Shown here piece after piece: positions 9,013-23,801 of a stretch of DNA of 40,444 nucleotides; the first letter of the stretch is position 1, and each line of letters begins with the position of its first letter. Location of the stretch: positions 1-40,444 of the forward strand of contig JAFGEO010000080.1 of assembly GCA_016931575.1 (NCBI GenBank), written 5' to 3'. Below the pieces are notes generated by a model, which ran no database searches, was not told the DNA's origin, and saw only the letters and a program-made list of their open reading frames with translations. The DNA comes from Bacteroidales bacterium (GTDB lineage: Bacteria; Bacteroidota; Bacteroidia; Bacteroidales; UBA10428). Position numbers and translations under genes: made by a program.

Positions 9013-10935
9013 ATGAAATTTTCTGCTGTTGTCAGCTTTCTTTTGCTCATCACCTTTCCTGCCTTTTCGCAAAAGGTGAGCTTTGAATCGCCTGATCATA
9101 AAATAAAAGTCGGGCTCTTTAACCAGGAAAACGGGGATATGGGCACATGGTATTTAAAGCTTGATTTTAGGCATAATGGCCAATACATCGAGGTGATACC
9201 CAGAATTAACCTGGGCCTTTCGCGTAGCGACCAGGATTTTGCAGATAATCTTATATTTCTTAAATCCGGGAAACCCTCTCTGATCCGGGAGGAATATCAA
9301 AACCTCCATGGCAAACGTTCACAGTGCTACAATACAGCGTATGAAACGGTGGTTTCGTTTGAAAATCCCGGAAAGGCTAAAATGAACCTTATAATCAGGG
9401 TCTATACTGATGGCGTAACATTTCGGTACGAATTCCCCGAAGATGAAGGTTCTTTTCTGATCGAAGATGAACTGACTTCATTTTTAATCCCTGAGGATAC
9501 GAGAAGGTGGCTCGAGAAATTCGACCTTTCCAATGAGGGGCTGTATATCGCAATGAATGATGCCTCGCAGCAACAAAACTGGTGTTACCCGGCTCTTTTC
9601 AGCGTAGCCGATACTGCTTGCTGGTTTCTTTTGCATGAAGCCGATGTAAACCGTAGCTATTGTGCTACCAAACTAAGTAATACCGGTGAGCGATCGGTTT
9701 ACAAGCTAGCCATTCCCCATCCGGAAGAAGGCGAGGGTGAAGCCCTGCCAACCATTAATTTGCCCTGGAAATCGCCATGGAGGGTCATCATGATGGGTAG
9801 TCTTGCAGATATTGTTGAGTCGACCCTCGTGGATGATGTTTCCACGCCTTCCATATTGACTGAAACGGATTGGATCAAACCAGGTCTGGTGTCCTGGAAT
9901 TATTGGTCCGATAATCATGGCACCAAAGATTATCAAACCGTTTGCAGGTTTGCCGACCTGGCTGCGGACATGGATTGGCCCTATACTTTGCTCGACTGGG
10001 AATGGGACTCCATGGGCAACGGAGGGAGTATAGAAGATGCTGCAGCATACATTCTGTCAAAAGGAGTTAAACCTCTGGTATGGTACAATTCAGGGATGTT
10101 TAAATGGATAACGGCAACACCGGTTGACCGGATGAAAACCCATGAAAGCAGAATGGAAGAATTCAGGAAACTTAAAGAAATGGGTTTCGCAGGTGTAAAA
10201 ATCGATTTCTTTCTCAGCGAGAAGCAGTACATGATTGACTACTATCTCGATATTTTGGAGGATGCGGCACACTATGAACTTATGGTATATTTTCATGGCT
10301 GCCTGGTACCTCGCGGATGGGCCCGCACTTACCCTCATCTTATGACGTATGAGGGCGTCCGCGGAGCGGAATGGTATAATAACGGGCCAGATCTGACAGC
10401 ATCTGCACCCGAACATAACACCATCTTGCCCTTTACCCGCAACGTGGTTGGTTCCATGGATTATACCCCCGTGACTTTCACGAATTCACAGTTTCCGCAT
10501 ACTACCTCGTATGGGCATGAATTAGCATTGAGCGTTGTCTTTGAGTCAGGCTTGCAGCATATGGCCGACAGACCTGAGGGTTATTACGGCTTACCTGATG
10601 CAGCCAGGAATTTTTTAAGGGAAGTACCCTGTAGCTGGGACCAGACAAAATTCATCAGCGGGTATCCTGGTCGTGACATTGTATTGGCCCGGAGAAAGGG
10701 CGATAACTGGTATATAGCTGGAATAAGCAGTGCCTGGCGAAACGAGACAATTCAAAACGTAAACCTGGATTTCCTTCAGGAAGGGGTCAGCTATAAGCTT
10801 ACCCTTGTTTCAGACGGAGAACATGATAAAGCTTTGGAGACCCGCTATGAAGTGGTCGATAACAAGAGTAATCTTGAAGTGAAATTATTAAGACGGGGCG
10901 GATTTGCAGCTTCTCTTCGACCAATTCAGCCATAA
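9013..10935 (+). CDS. GH97 retaining-type alpha-glycosidase (alpha-galactosidase-like)
   Basis: This is an exported GH97 enzyme of 640 residues. The start is placed at the ATG at 9013 because it begins a clean signal peptide (MKFSAVVSFLLLITFPAFSQ); the frame extends upstream to 8938 with no signal-like sequence. The N-terminal beta-super-sandwich is followed by the catalytic barrel from about residue 295 (LVSWNYWSDNHGTKDY, LLDWEW). D398 in GVKIDFF and E447 in TYEGVRGAEW sit where retaining GH97 members such as BtGH97b carry their nucleophile and acid/base. Inverting SusB-type alpha-glucosidases use glutamate bases instead. An alpha-galactosidase or beta-L-arabinopyranosidase role is therefore more likely than starch glucosidase. 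It is the first gene after the susCD hairpin. Confidence 0.92.
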   Translation: MKFSAVVSFLLLITFPAFSQKVSFESPDHKIKVGLFNQENGDMGTWYLKLDFRHNGQYIEVIPRINLGLSRSDQDFADNLIFLKSGKPSLIREEYQNLHGKRSQCYNTAYETVVSFENPGKAKMNLIIRVYTDGVTFRYEFPEDEGSFLIEDELTSFLIPEDTRRWLEKFDLSNEGLYIAMNDASQQQNWCYPALFSVADTACWFLLHEADVNRSYCATKLSNTGERSVYKLAIPHPEEGEGEALPTINLPWKSPWRVIMMGSLADIVESTLVDDVSTPSILTETDWIKPGLVSWNYWSDNHGTKDYQTVCRFADLAADMDWPYTLLDWEWDSMGNGGSIEDAAAYILSKGVKPLVWYNSGMFKWITATPVDRMKTHESRMEEFRKLKEMGFAGVKIDFFLSEKQYMIDYYLDILEDAAHYELMVYFHGCLVPRGWARTYPHLMTYEGVRGAEWYNNGPDLTASAPEHNTILPFTRNVVGSMDYTPVTFTNSQFPHTTSYGHELALSVVFESGLQHMADRPEGYYGLPDAARNFLREVPCSWDQTKFISGYPGRDIVLARRKGDNWYIAGISSAWRNETIQNVNLDFLQEGVSYKLTLVSDGEHDKALETRYEVVDNKSNLEVKLLRRGGFAASLRPIQP

Positions 10936-11036
10936 GCTGAATGTCAACAAATAAGCCGGATACCCGGGATATAGACGAAATAGCGACTGTTTTTAAAATG
11001 GATTTTGAATAATCGATAATATTGTAAATAAATAGC

Positions 11037-16060
<5,024 letters not shown>

Positions 16061-16082
16061 TTCGTTGATAAAAATACGTGAG

Positions 16083-17642
16083 ATGAGATTTTTTTTCTTT
16101 GCTATCGCAACAATGGTGATTTCCCTGGCAGCCTCTGGTGAACCGGTGGGAGATCTGGTTAACGTTGAAGAAGGTATTTTACAGGGGAAACAGCTGGATG
16201 GAATAAGGGTCTTTAAGGGTATACCTTTCGCTGCCCCTCCCATCGGAGAGCTACGCTGGGCTGAGCCTCAGCCGGTTGAGAAATGGGATGGTATCCGGCA
16301 GGCTACCCATTTTGGTCCGGCACCAATCCAGGGAGGGAATCCCCCTTCAGGGAAGAGTGAGGATTGTCTTTACCTGAATGTCTGGACCCCGGCAAAATCA
16401 GCCGATGAAAAACTGCCGGTACTCGTATGGATTTATGGTGGTGGGTTTAGTTTTGGTTCAACTTCTGAACCGGTATACGATGGGGCAAAACTGGCACAGA
16501 AAGGGGTAATCCTTGTCAGTGTTGCTTACCGTGTCGGACCTCTGGGTTTTTTGGCCCATCCTGAGCTGAGCAAGGAAAGTCCTGCAAAATCTTCAGGAAA
16601 CTATGGTTTGCTCGATCAGATTGCCGCACTAAAGTGGGTACAAAAGAACATTGCTGCATTCGGGGGCGACCCCAATAAGGTTACCATATTTGGTGAATCG
16701 GCCGGCGGGATCTCAGTCAGTATGTTATGTGCCTCTCCCCTGGCGAAAGGATTATTTCAGGCTGCCATCTCGCAGAGCGGGGGGTCATTTGGACCAACGC
16801 GACCCACAACTTATCCCGGAGAAAATATGAAAACACTTGCGATGGCTGAAAAAGAGGGTCTATCCTTTGCAGAAAAAGCCGGAGTTTCTTCTGTTGAGGA
16901 ATTAAGAGATATTGATGCCGAAAAACTCCCGGGGGGCTGGGGAATGGGCAGCGCATGGCCCATCATCGATGGCTATGTGATCCCGGATGATCAATATAAG
17001 CTATACGAGGCCGGCAATTACAACGATGTTCCGGTACTCATCGGGTATAATTCCGATGAGGGAGCCAGTTTTTCCAGAGAAGAAACACCGGAAGAATACA
17101 TCAGCAATGTTGAACTGCGCTATGGCAAGTATGCGGATACGCTGATAGCAGCCTATCCGGTTGGTGAAGATAATGTACCAAAGACAGCGCGCGATCTGGC
17201 TCGCGATGCGGCTTTTGGCTGGCATACATGGACCTGGGCACGGCTGCAGTCTAAGACCGGGAAGTCAGCAGTCTATTACTATTATTTTGATCAGCACCCC
17301 GATTATCCCGAAGATTCGCCTTTCTTCGGATACGGATCCCCTCATGGTCAGGATGTCGGGTATGTTTTCATGAATCTGGATACCCTGAATCCAACTACGA
17401 CTCAATCAGATCAGAGGCTTGCAGAAATAATGGGGACCTACTGGACCAACTTTGCCAAATATGGTGACCCCAATGGCGAAGGGGTCCCTGATTGGCCTGC
17501 CTTTAGTGATTCAAATCCGGAGGTGCAATATTTAGATGCTGCACCCCATACAGGCCCGGTTCCCAGCGAAGGAGCTTTGAAAGTGCTGGATGCATATTTC
17601 AGCTGGCGATTTACTCCGGAAGGTGAAGCATGGACAAAATAA
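16083..17642 (+). CDS. type-B carboxylesterase
   Basis: This is an exported carboxylesterase/lipase-fold enzyme, 519 residues. The ATG at 16083 is chosen because it opens a signal peptide (MRFFFFAIATMVISLAASG). The frame is also open to an ATG at 16002, but that would overlap the preceding esterase gene by 59 bp and bury the signal sequence. Family landmarks include IRVFKGIPFAAPPIGELRW, SEDCLYLNVW and LVWIYGGGFSFGS. The catalytic triad is S206 (GESAGG), E326 (NSDEGASF) and H421 (SPHGQDVGYVF). Its natural substrate is probably an ester decoration on the target glycan, such as acetyl, feruloyl or a glucuronoyl ester. Family membership is firm but specificity is open. It lies directly before the GH67 gene. 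Confidence 0.9.
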   Translation: MRFFFFAIATMVISLAASGEPVGDLVNVEEGILQGKQLDGIRVFKGIPFAAPPIGELRWAEPQPVEKWDGIRQATHFGPAPIQGGNPPSGKSEDCLYLNVWTPAKSADEKLPVLVWIYGGGFSFGSTSEPVYDGAKLAQKGVILVSVAYRVGPLGFLAHPELSKESPAKSSGNYGLLDQIAALKWVQKNIAAFGGDPNKVTIFGESAGGISVSMLCASPLAKGLFQAAISQSGGSFGPTRPTTYPGENMKTLAMAEKEGLSFAEKAGVSSVEELRDIDAEKLPGGWGMGSAWPIIDGYVIPDDQYKLYEAGNYNDVPVLIGYNSDEGASFSREETPEEYISNVELRYGKYADTLIAAYPVGEDNVPKTARDLARDAAFGWHTWTWARLQSKTGKSAVYYYYFDQHPDYPEDSPFFGYGSPHGQDVGYVFMNLDTLNPTTTQSDQRLAEIMGTYWTNFAKYGDPNGEGVPDWPAFSDSNPEVQYLDAAPHTGPVPSEGALKVLDAYFSWRFTPEGEAWTK

Positions 17643-17644
17643 AA

Positions 17645-19717
17645 ATGAGAAAAATGATAAAATTAACGAGCGTCATACTACTGATTTGTACATCCATAAG
17701 TCTGTTTGCTGAAAACGGCAGTAAACTTTGGCTTCGCTATGAAAGTACTACAGCTGTGAATGTGGTCTGCGACAGAACCTCGCCAACGCTGGCGATAGCC
17801 CGCAGCGAATTGGAGAAGGCCTGGGATGGGGAAGCGGGAGCTACAGTAGTTTTAACCGTAGTGAAGGATAGTGCAATCATCGGCGATGGTTTCAGGATCA
17901 GCAAAAACAGCATTCAGGCAAATACTGAACCTGGAATATTATATGGTGTATTTGAACTTCTTCGGTGTCAGCAAACTGATCAGGTCACTCAAGAGAAAAT
18001 AAGCAACCCGGCATACAACTACCGGATTCTGAATCATTGGGATAACCCTGACGGATCAATAGAACGCGGGTATGCCGGAGGTTCAATATTCTGGCGCAGG
18101 GGACAGGATTCGCTTGTTGTTACAGAGAATGACAAGCTTCGGTGGAAGGAATATGCCCGGGCGAATGCATCGATAGGAATTAACGGCGCTGTTTTGAATA
18201 ACGTAAATGCTTCGCCCTCCATGTTGACAAAGGATTATCTGGAAAAGGCAAAGGCCATTGCTGAGGTTTTACGTCCCTACGGCATAAAGATATACCTTTC
18301 CATAAAATTCTCTTCGCCCTCCATGCTTGGTGGACTGAGCTCTTCCGATCCTCTTGATCCGGAGGTAATACAATGGTGGCAAACCAAGGTTAACGAAATT
18401 TATAGTATTATTCCTGATTTTGGCGGTTTTCTGGTAAAAGCAAACAGCGAAGGGCAGCCAGGCCCCCAGAATTACGGGCGCACACACGCCGATGGCGCCA
18501 ATATGCTGGCAGATGCATTAAAACCTTTTGGAGGAATTGTGATGTGGAGAGCATTTGTCTATGCTCCGGATAGTGATGATAGAGCTGGTCAGGCATATAA
18601 TGAATTTATGCCTCTCGACGGACAGTTTCGGGAGAATGTGATTATCCAGGTAAAAAATGGTCCCGTAGATTTTCAGCCACGCGAACCTTTCAGCCCACTT
18701 TTTGGAGCGATGAAAAAAACCTCGGTCATGCCCGAATTGCAAATCACCATGGAATACCTCGGGCAGGAAGTACATCTCGTGTTCCTGGCAAGCATGTGGG
18801 AAGAATTTCTTAATAGCGAAACTTATCAGGAAGGATCCGGCAGTACGGTCGCCCGATGTACCGATGGCAGCATATTCCCCCAGAAATACACAGCTATTGC
18901 CGGGGTATCAAATATAGGTCTTGACACTAACTGGTGTGGGCATCATTTTGCCCAGGCCAACTGGTATGCCTTTGGTCGCCTGGCATGGAACAATAAGCTG
19001 ACCAGCGATCAACTTGGCGAGGAATGGATTAAACAGACCTTTTACATGCCGGCTTCCAATAATAGTGCTTCTTCAGAATCATCTACCGAATGGACAGAAA
19101 ATTTTCTGATTCCCATTAAAGAGATGATGCTGCAGAGTCGGGAAGCGGCAGTTAATTACATGATGCCTCTTGGGCTGCATCATATTTTTGCCGGCTACGA
19201 TCATTATGGTCCGGGGCCATGGTATGCACCAAAAGGTTTACGAGCGGATTGGACACCACCCTATTACCACCAGGCAGATACTAATGGTATCGGTTTTGAC
19301 AGAACACTGAAAGGCAGTAATGCCGTTAGTCAGTATCATGAGCCACTTCGCTCACAATTTAATGATGTGAATACCTGCCCTGAAATTTACCTTCTGTGGT
19401 TCCATCACCTTCCCTGGGATTATAAAATGAAAAGTGGACGTACCTTATGGGATGAGTTGTGTTATCATTATGAAGCAGGATTCCAAAAAGTTCATGAGTT
19501 CCGGAAAATTTGGGATGCAGCAAAACCTTTTCTTGATTCAGATCGATTTGCAGAGGTGCAAAAAAAACTGAACGAACAATACCTGAATGCGCAGCTTTGG
19601 AAGGATGGTTGCCTGCTCTATTTCCAGCAATTCAGCAGAAGGGCAATTCCGAAGGATATTGAACCACCGGTCCATAATCTGGAAGGTATAGTATCCGGGG
19701 ACCATCCGGAAATTTAA
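17645..19717 (+). CDS. aguA: GH67 alpha-glucuronidase
   Basis: The enzyme removes (4-O-methyl)-alpha-D-glucuronic acid from the terminal non-reducing xylose of glucuronoxylo-oligosaccharides. The catalytic residues are E269 (KANSEGQPGP), D342 (PVDFQPREP) and E370 (LQITMEYLGQ). Their spacings of 73 and 28 residues equal those of the Cellvibrio GlcA67A triad E292/D365/E393 exactly. A signal peptide (to about SLFAENG) places it in the periplasm. The ATG at 17645 is chosen for its A-rich leader; an ATG at 17630 would overlap the upstream gene by 13 bp, has a GGAAGG-like site before it, and adds five residues. The length (690) is normal. This is the strongest single indicator that the locus acts on xylan. 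Confidence 0.96.
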   Translation: MRKMIKLTSVILLICTSISLFAENGSKLWLRYESTTAVNVVCDRTSPTLAIARSELEKAWDGEAGATVVLTVVKDSAIIGDGFRISKNSIQANTEPGILYGVFELLRCQQTDQVTQEKISNPAYNYRILNHWDNPDGSIERGYAGGSIFWRRGQDSLVVTENDKLRWKEYARANASIGINGAVLNNVNASPSMLTKDYLEKAKAIAEVLRPYGIKIYLSIKFSSPSMLGGLSSSDPLDPEVIQWWQTKVNEIYSIIPDFGGFLVKANSEGQPGPQNYGRTHADGANMLADALKPFGGIVMWRAFVYAPDSDDRAGQAYNEFMPLDGQFRENVIIQVKNGPVDFQPREPFSPLFGAMKKTSVMPELQITMEYLGQEVHLVFLASMWEEFLNSETYQEGSGSTVARCTDGSIFPQKYTAIAGVSNIGLDTNWCGHHFAQANWYAFGRLAWNNKLTSDQLGEEWIKQTFYMPASNNSASSESSTEWTENFLIPIKEMMLQSREAAVNYMMPLGLHHIFAGYDHYGPGPWYAPKGLRADWTPPYYHQADTNGIGFDRTLKGSNAVSQYHEPLRSQFNDVNTCPEIYLLWFHHLPWDYKMKSGRTLWDELCYHYEAGFQKVHEFRKIWDAAKPFLDSDRFAEVQKKLNEQYLNAQLWKDGCLLYFQQFSRRAIPKDIEPPVHNLEGIVSGDHPEI

Positions 19718-19750
19718 TAGTTAATCACAAGTTTTGAAACCAGACTAACA

Positions 19751-21727
19751 ATGAGAAAATCAATCTTTTTTCTGTTCTTACTTTATCCGGTAATCCTTTT
19801 TGGGCAATTCCCGGAAATCGCGAAAACCCCGCCAATGGGATGGAATTCGTGGAATGCTTTTGGACTGGAGATCAATTCCCAAATTGTTATGGCTGTGGCC
19901 GACTCCATGATTGCCAAAGGCCTGGCCGATGCCGGATATGAATACATTGTTATCGATGATGGCTGGCAGATAGACCGGGACAAAAACGGACAAATTATCG
20001 CAGATTCAACCAGGTTTCCCGAGGGCATAAAATACCTGGCCGACTACATACATTCCAGGGGACTGAAATTTGGCATTTATACCTGCTGCGGCACAAAGAC
20101 CTGCGGAGGCCTCCCGGGCAGCTATGGCTATGAAGCCATTGATGCCCAGACCTACGCCGGGTGGGGTGTTGATTTTATTAAGGAAGACTGGTGTTTTACC
20201 GATGGACTTGATACACGCACCCAGTACAAAATTATGAGCGATGCGATAAAGGCCACCGGTAGACCTATGATACTAAGTCTTTGCGAATGGGGTGTTTCCA
20301 GTCCCTGGGAATGGGCTGAAGGTATTGGAGCTATGTGGCGCACTACGAATGACATACAGGACTGCTACGACTGTGTTCGGAACTGGGGTGGTATGGGATG
20401 GGTTAAAATTCTTGAAAAGAATGTTGATCTTGCCCCTTTTGCCGGTCCGGGGCATTGGAACGACCCCGACATGTTGGAAGTTGGAAATAATTCCCTGAAT
20501 GCAACCGAATGCCGGGCACATTTTTCCATGTGGTGTATGCTTGCTGCTCCGCTTATTGCCGGCAACAATATCGCCACCATGAACGATACCATTCGCGATA
20601 TTCTCACAGCTCCTGAGCTTATTGCAATCAATCAGGATCCCTTGGGCATGCAGGGGATCCTGATCAGAAACCATAAAGGTCTTCAGGTATGGCAGAAACC
20701 ATTATCAGACGGTTCGTATGCTGTTGCTTTGCTCAACGTTACGGATAAGCCTGAAGAAATGACTATAAGTCTGAAGGAACTTGGCTTCAAGAACGGATCG
20801 CAGTGTAAGCTTCGCGACCTGTGGGAAAGAAGAGACCTTGAGCCAATAAGGGATAGCTATTCAACCCCTGTAGAGGCACATGGTGTGGTCGTACTGAAAA
20901 TTGAGGGTGAGAAGTCAGGGGTATCTGAGCTTAATTTCGAAAAATCGTCCATTGAAATTAATAAGGGCAATCATACACTCGTTTCATTAAATGTAGTGCC
21001 TTCCATAGCACCAGTTGAGGTAAAAATATCCAATGAAGAGGTAGTGTCTGTCAAAGTGGCGGGAGTAAACAAATACCATTTGACGGCCCTTGACGAAGGT
21101 GAATCTACGCTAACAGCCACTACACCGGATGGACAGATCCATGCAACTTGTGTAATTAAGGTTCTTCCCTCTGCGATTCCTCCACCATGGAAATTTGAGG
21201 ATATCGATAATGACAGATCCTCAGCTGTTTATCATAATAGAAAATTTACTATCGAGGGAGGGGGCAGGGATATTTGGGCCAGCAACGATCAATTCGCCTA
21301 TTTATACCGGGAGACGAGCGGAAGTTCATTCATTTCGGCACGCATTATTTCGATGACGGATCCGGATCCCTGGGCCAAAACGGGCTTGATGTTCCGGGAA
21401 ACTACTGCTCCCGACAGTAAGTTTGTTATGATTTGCCTTACGCCCGGCAACGGCATTTCCATGCAATGGCGCAATGAAACAGGAGCCTCCTGTGATAAAA
21501 TGGATTTTGAGGCTGAAAACGCGCCGGTATTTCTGAAACTTTCCAGGAGAGGCCACGATTTTACTGCTTTTAAATCACGTGATGGAGAAAACTGGGAACT
21601 ACTGGGTACGGTCCCGATGGAGAAATCTTTTGAGGGAGAATACCTGGTGGGACTCGAAGTAGTTTCACATAGCAGTCTCTTACTCAACCGGTCCGAGATT
21701 GATGAGGTAAAGATTGAAACGGAATAA
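19751..21727 (+). CDS. GH27 alpha-galactosidase / beta-L-arabinopyranosidase with Big_2 and ConA-like tail
   Basis: This is an exported GH27 enzyme of 658 residues, against about 400 for typical members. The signal peptide ends near FGQ. The barrel begins PPMGWNSWNAFG and has YIVIDDGWQ and HWNDPDML. The nucleophile D146 (FIKEDWC) and acid/base D201 (WRTTNDIQD) are 55 residues apart, as in rice alpha-galactosidase (D130/D185). After the usual C-terminal beta-sandwich comes a Big_2-like Ig domain at about 390-475. A concanavalin-A/DUF1349-like domain follows at about 476-658 (FAYLYRE, WAKTGLMFRE). The GH3 enzyme of the same operon carries the same pair of tail domains. It should remove alpha-galactosyl or arabinopyranosyl side groups. 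Confidence 0.94.
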   Translation: MRKSIFFLFLLYPVILFGQFPEIAKTPPMGWNSWNAFGLEINSQIVMAVADSMIAKGLADAGYEYIVIDDGWQIDRDKNGQIIADSTRFPEGIKYLADYIHSRGLKFGIYTCCGTKTCGGLPGSYGYEAIDAQTYAGWGVDFIKEDWCFTDGLDTRTQYKIMSDAIKATGRPMILSLCEWGVSSPWEWAEGIGAMWRTTNDIQDCYDCVRNWGGMGWVKILEKNVDLAPFAGPGHWNDPDMLEVGNNSLNATECRAHFSMWCMLAAPLIAGNNIATMNDTIRDILTAPELIAINQDPLGMQGILIRNHKGLQVWQKPLSDGSYAVALLNVTDKPEEMTISLKELGFKNGSQCKLRDLWERRDLEPIRDSYSTPVEAHGVVVLKIEGEKSGVSELNFEKSSIEINKGNHTLVSLNVVPSIAPVEVKISNEEVVSVKVAGVNKYHLTALDEGESTLTATTPDGQIHATCVIKVLPSAIPPPWKFEDIDNDRSSAVYHNRKFTIEGGGRDIWASNDQFAYLYRETSGSSFISARIISMTDPDPWAKTGLMFRETTAPDSKFVMICLTPGNGISMQWRNETGASCDKMDFEAENAPVFLKLSRRGHDFTAFKSRDGENWELLGTVPMEKSFEGEYLVGLEVVSHSSLLLNRSEIDEVKIETE

Positions 21728-21753
21728 ACGGAGATAAGTTTAAAGGTTTGAAA

Positions 21754-22599
21754 ATGAGAATACTGATTTATTTTATCCTTGGATTGTCAGTCCTTACTAC
21801 CGGTATACAAGCCCAGGACCCGAATTTTTATATCTTCCTTTGCTTTGGACAATCGAACATGGCCGGGGCTGGAGAAGTGGAATCGCAGGATTCGGTGGTT
21901 AATGCCCGGTTTCAGGTTATGAGCACAGATACCTGCCCTAAAATTGGAAGAATCAAAGGACATTGGTATACGGCAGTACCGCCACTTTGCGGCTGCCGGT
22001 CAGGTCTTTCTCCTGCCGATTATTTTGGAAGAACACTGGTGGACAACTTGCCTGATAACATCAAAGTTGGAGTTATCAATGTATCTGTACCCGGTTGTAA
22101 AATTGAATTGTTTGACAAGGATAATTTTACTTCCTATGCCGAATCGGCTCCCGATTGGATGAAGAATATGATTAATGACTATGGAGGAAATCCTTATCAG
22201 TATCTGGTTGATATGGCCAGGCTGGCGCAAGAAGACGGTGTAATAAAAGGAATCCTCCTCCATCAGGGTGAATCCAACCCGAACGATACTCTTTGGTCCG
22301 TAAAAGTAAAGGCGATATATGACAATTTAATCATCGATTTACACCTTGATCCGGAAGAAACGCCTCTTCTTGCCGGGGAGACGGTAAATGAAGATCAGGG
22401 AGGAAAATGTGCAGGTATGAATGCGTTCATCGCAGCACTGCCGCAGTTCCTTCCCAATTCGTATGTTATTCCTTCAAACGGATGTACCTGCAAGCCTGAT
22501 AAGCTGCACTTTAGCTCGGAGGGAAACCGGGAATTTGGGAGGCGGTATGCAGAACAGATGCTATCCGTTTTAGAACCTCCTGTGGATGAAATAAAATAG
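21754..22599 (+). CDS. CE6/SASA-type acetyl(xylan) esterase
   Basis: This is an exported SGNH-like acetylesterase of the SASA family, which includes CE6 acetyl xylan esterases and sialate O-acetylesterases. It has 281 residues from the ATG at 21754; a TTG two codons upstream is less likely. The signal peptide ends near GIQAQ. The nucleophile S34 lies in GQSNMAGAG. The oxyanion and substrate block LLHQGESN follows, and the D249/H252 pair lies in PDKLHFSSEG, completing the triad. Given GH67 and GH3 in the operon, removal of acetyl groups from xylo-oligosaccharides fits better than sialate deacetylation. Several cysteines (TCPK, LCGCRSG, GCTCKP) suggest disulfides. Confidence 0.9.
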   Translation: MRILIYFILGLSVLTTGIQAQDPNFYIFLCFGQSNMAGAGEVESQDSVVNARFQVMSTDTCPKIGRIKGHWYTAVPPLCGCRSGLSPADYFGRTLVDNLPDNIKVGVINVSVPGCKIELFDKDNFTSYAESAPDWMKNMINDYGGNPYQYLVDMARLAQEDGVIKGILLHQGESNPNDTLWSVKVKAIYDNLIIDLHLDPEETPLLAGETVNEDQGGKCAGMNAFIAALPQFLPNSYVIPSNGCTCKPDKLHFSSEGNREFGRRYAEQMLSVLEPPVDEIK

Positions 22600-22686
22600 C
22601 ATCAATACAAGACTTTCATTCATAAGTGAGGGAGAAGTGGTGCGATTGGGACAACTACCATATGAAGAAAAAATTTAGGATAAGAC

Positions 22687-23733
22687 ATGAAATATTCACA
22701 ATTGGGAAATACAGGGATCGAACTACCCAAAATAATTTTTGGAACAAGTGCTTTGGGAAACCTTTACCATGCGAATAACTATGATACAAAACTTGAGATC
22801 GTCCATGAATGCTTAAAATATGTTGAATATCCGATTTTTGACTGTGCCGGAAAATATGGGGCAGGTTTAGCCCTTGAATCATTGGGGACATGCCTGAACC
22901 AGTTGGATGCAGCCCCGCAGAATGTTATCATCAGCAATAAGCTGGGATGGCTTCGAACCGAATTGAAAACCGTGAAACCTACTTTCGAAGAAGGCGTTTG
23001 GTTTGATCTGGATCATGATGCTGTTCAGCAAATTAGTTATGATGGGATTATCTCATGTTTTGAGCAGGGGAATGAACTGTTGGGCGGAAAGTACCTCCCA
23101 AAGCTGCTTTCGGTTCACGATCCCGATGAGTACATTGGTCTTTCAACAAACAGGAAGGAGAGGGAGAAGCGCTTATCCAACGTGCTGGATGCATATAAAG
23201 CCCTGGCTGATCTTAAAAAACAAGGAAAGACCGGAGCAATTGGAATAGGAGCCAAGGACTGGAAAATAATAGAAGAAGTTTCAGGGTATGTTGAACTCGA
23301 TTGGGTCATGTTTGCCAATAGTCTGACCATTATGAACCATCCGCCTGAATTGCTGGAATTTATTGACGACCTCGATAAAGAGGGAGTTGCGGTCATTAAT
23401 TCGGCGGTATTTCAATCAGGATTCCTGACCGGAGGTGATTACTATGATTATAAGCGGATCACCCCGCAAACGGATCCTGATAAATTTCAATGGCGGACGG
23501 AATTCTTTTCCGTTTGCGAAAAATTCGGTATTGAGCCTTCCGTTGCCTGTGTGCATTTTGGTATGACACCTCCCGGCGTGCGTGCTGTTTCTTTAAATAC
23601 GTCAAATCCTTCCCGTGTAAGGGAAAATGTTGAATCGGTTTTGAAAGAACTTCCGGATGAATTCTATGCTGAAATGGTAAAAAAAGCTTTGATCCGTGCA
23701 GACTATCCCTACCTGAATAACCCTGGCTTTTAA
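22687..23733 (+). CDS. aldo/keto reductase, D-threo-aldose (L-fucose/L-galactose) 1-dehydrogenase-like
   Basis: This is a cytoplasmic NAD(P)-dependent oxidoreductase of 348 residues with no signal peptide, the only predicted soluble intracellular enzyme of the PUL. The aldo/keto reductase tetrad is D52 and Y57 (FDCAGKYG), K85 (ISNKLGW) and H144 (LSVHDPDEY). Overall shape and the N-terminal LGNTGIELPKIIFGTSALGN resemble the subfamily that oxidises L-fucose, L-galactose or related threo-aldoses to lactones. That would match the sugar freed by the GH95 enzyme. No lactonase or dehydratase is encoded in the window, so the rest of such a pathway would be elsewhere. Substrate assignment is inference. 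Confidence 0.88.
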   Translation: MKYSQLGNTGIELPKIIFGTSALGNLYHANNYDTKLEIVHECLKYVEYPIFDCAGKYGAGLALESLGTCLNQLDAAPQNVIISNKLGWLRTELKTVKPTFEEGVWFDLDHDAVQQISYDGIISCFEQGNELLGGKYLPKLLSVHDPDEYIGLSTNRKEREKRLSNVLDAYKALADLKKQGKTGAIGIGAKDWKIIEEVSGYVELDWVMFANSLTIMNHPPELLEFIDDLDKEGVAVINSAVFQSGFLTGGDYYDYKRITPQTDPDKFQWRTEFFSVCEKFGIEPSVACVHFGMTPPGVRAVSLNTSNPSRVRENVESVLKELPDEFYAEMVKKALIRADYPYLNNPGF

Positions 23734-23801
23734 ATACCAGCTGACCCGTTACAGAAAAAGATCAATGAATCCCTTACCCTTGAAAACCAAAAAAGATAAA
23801 A

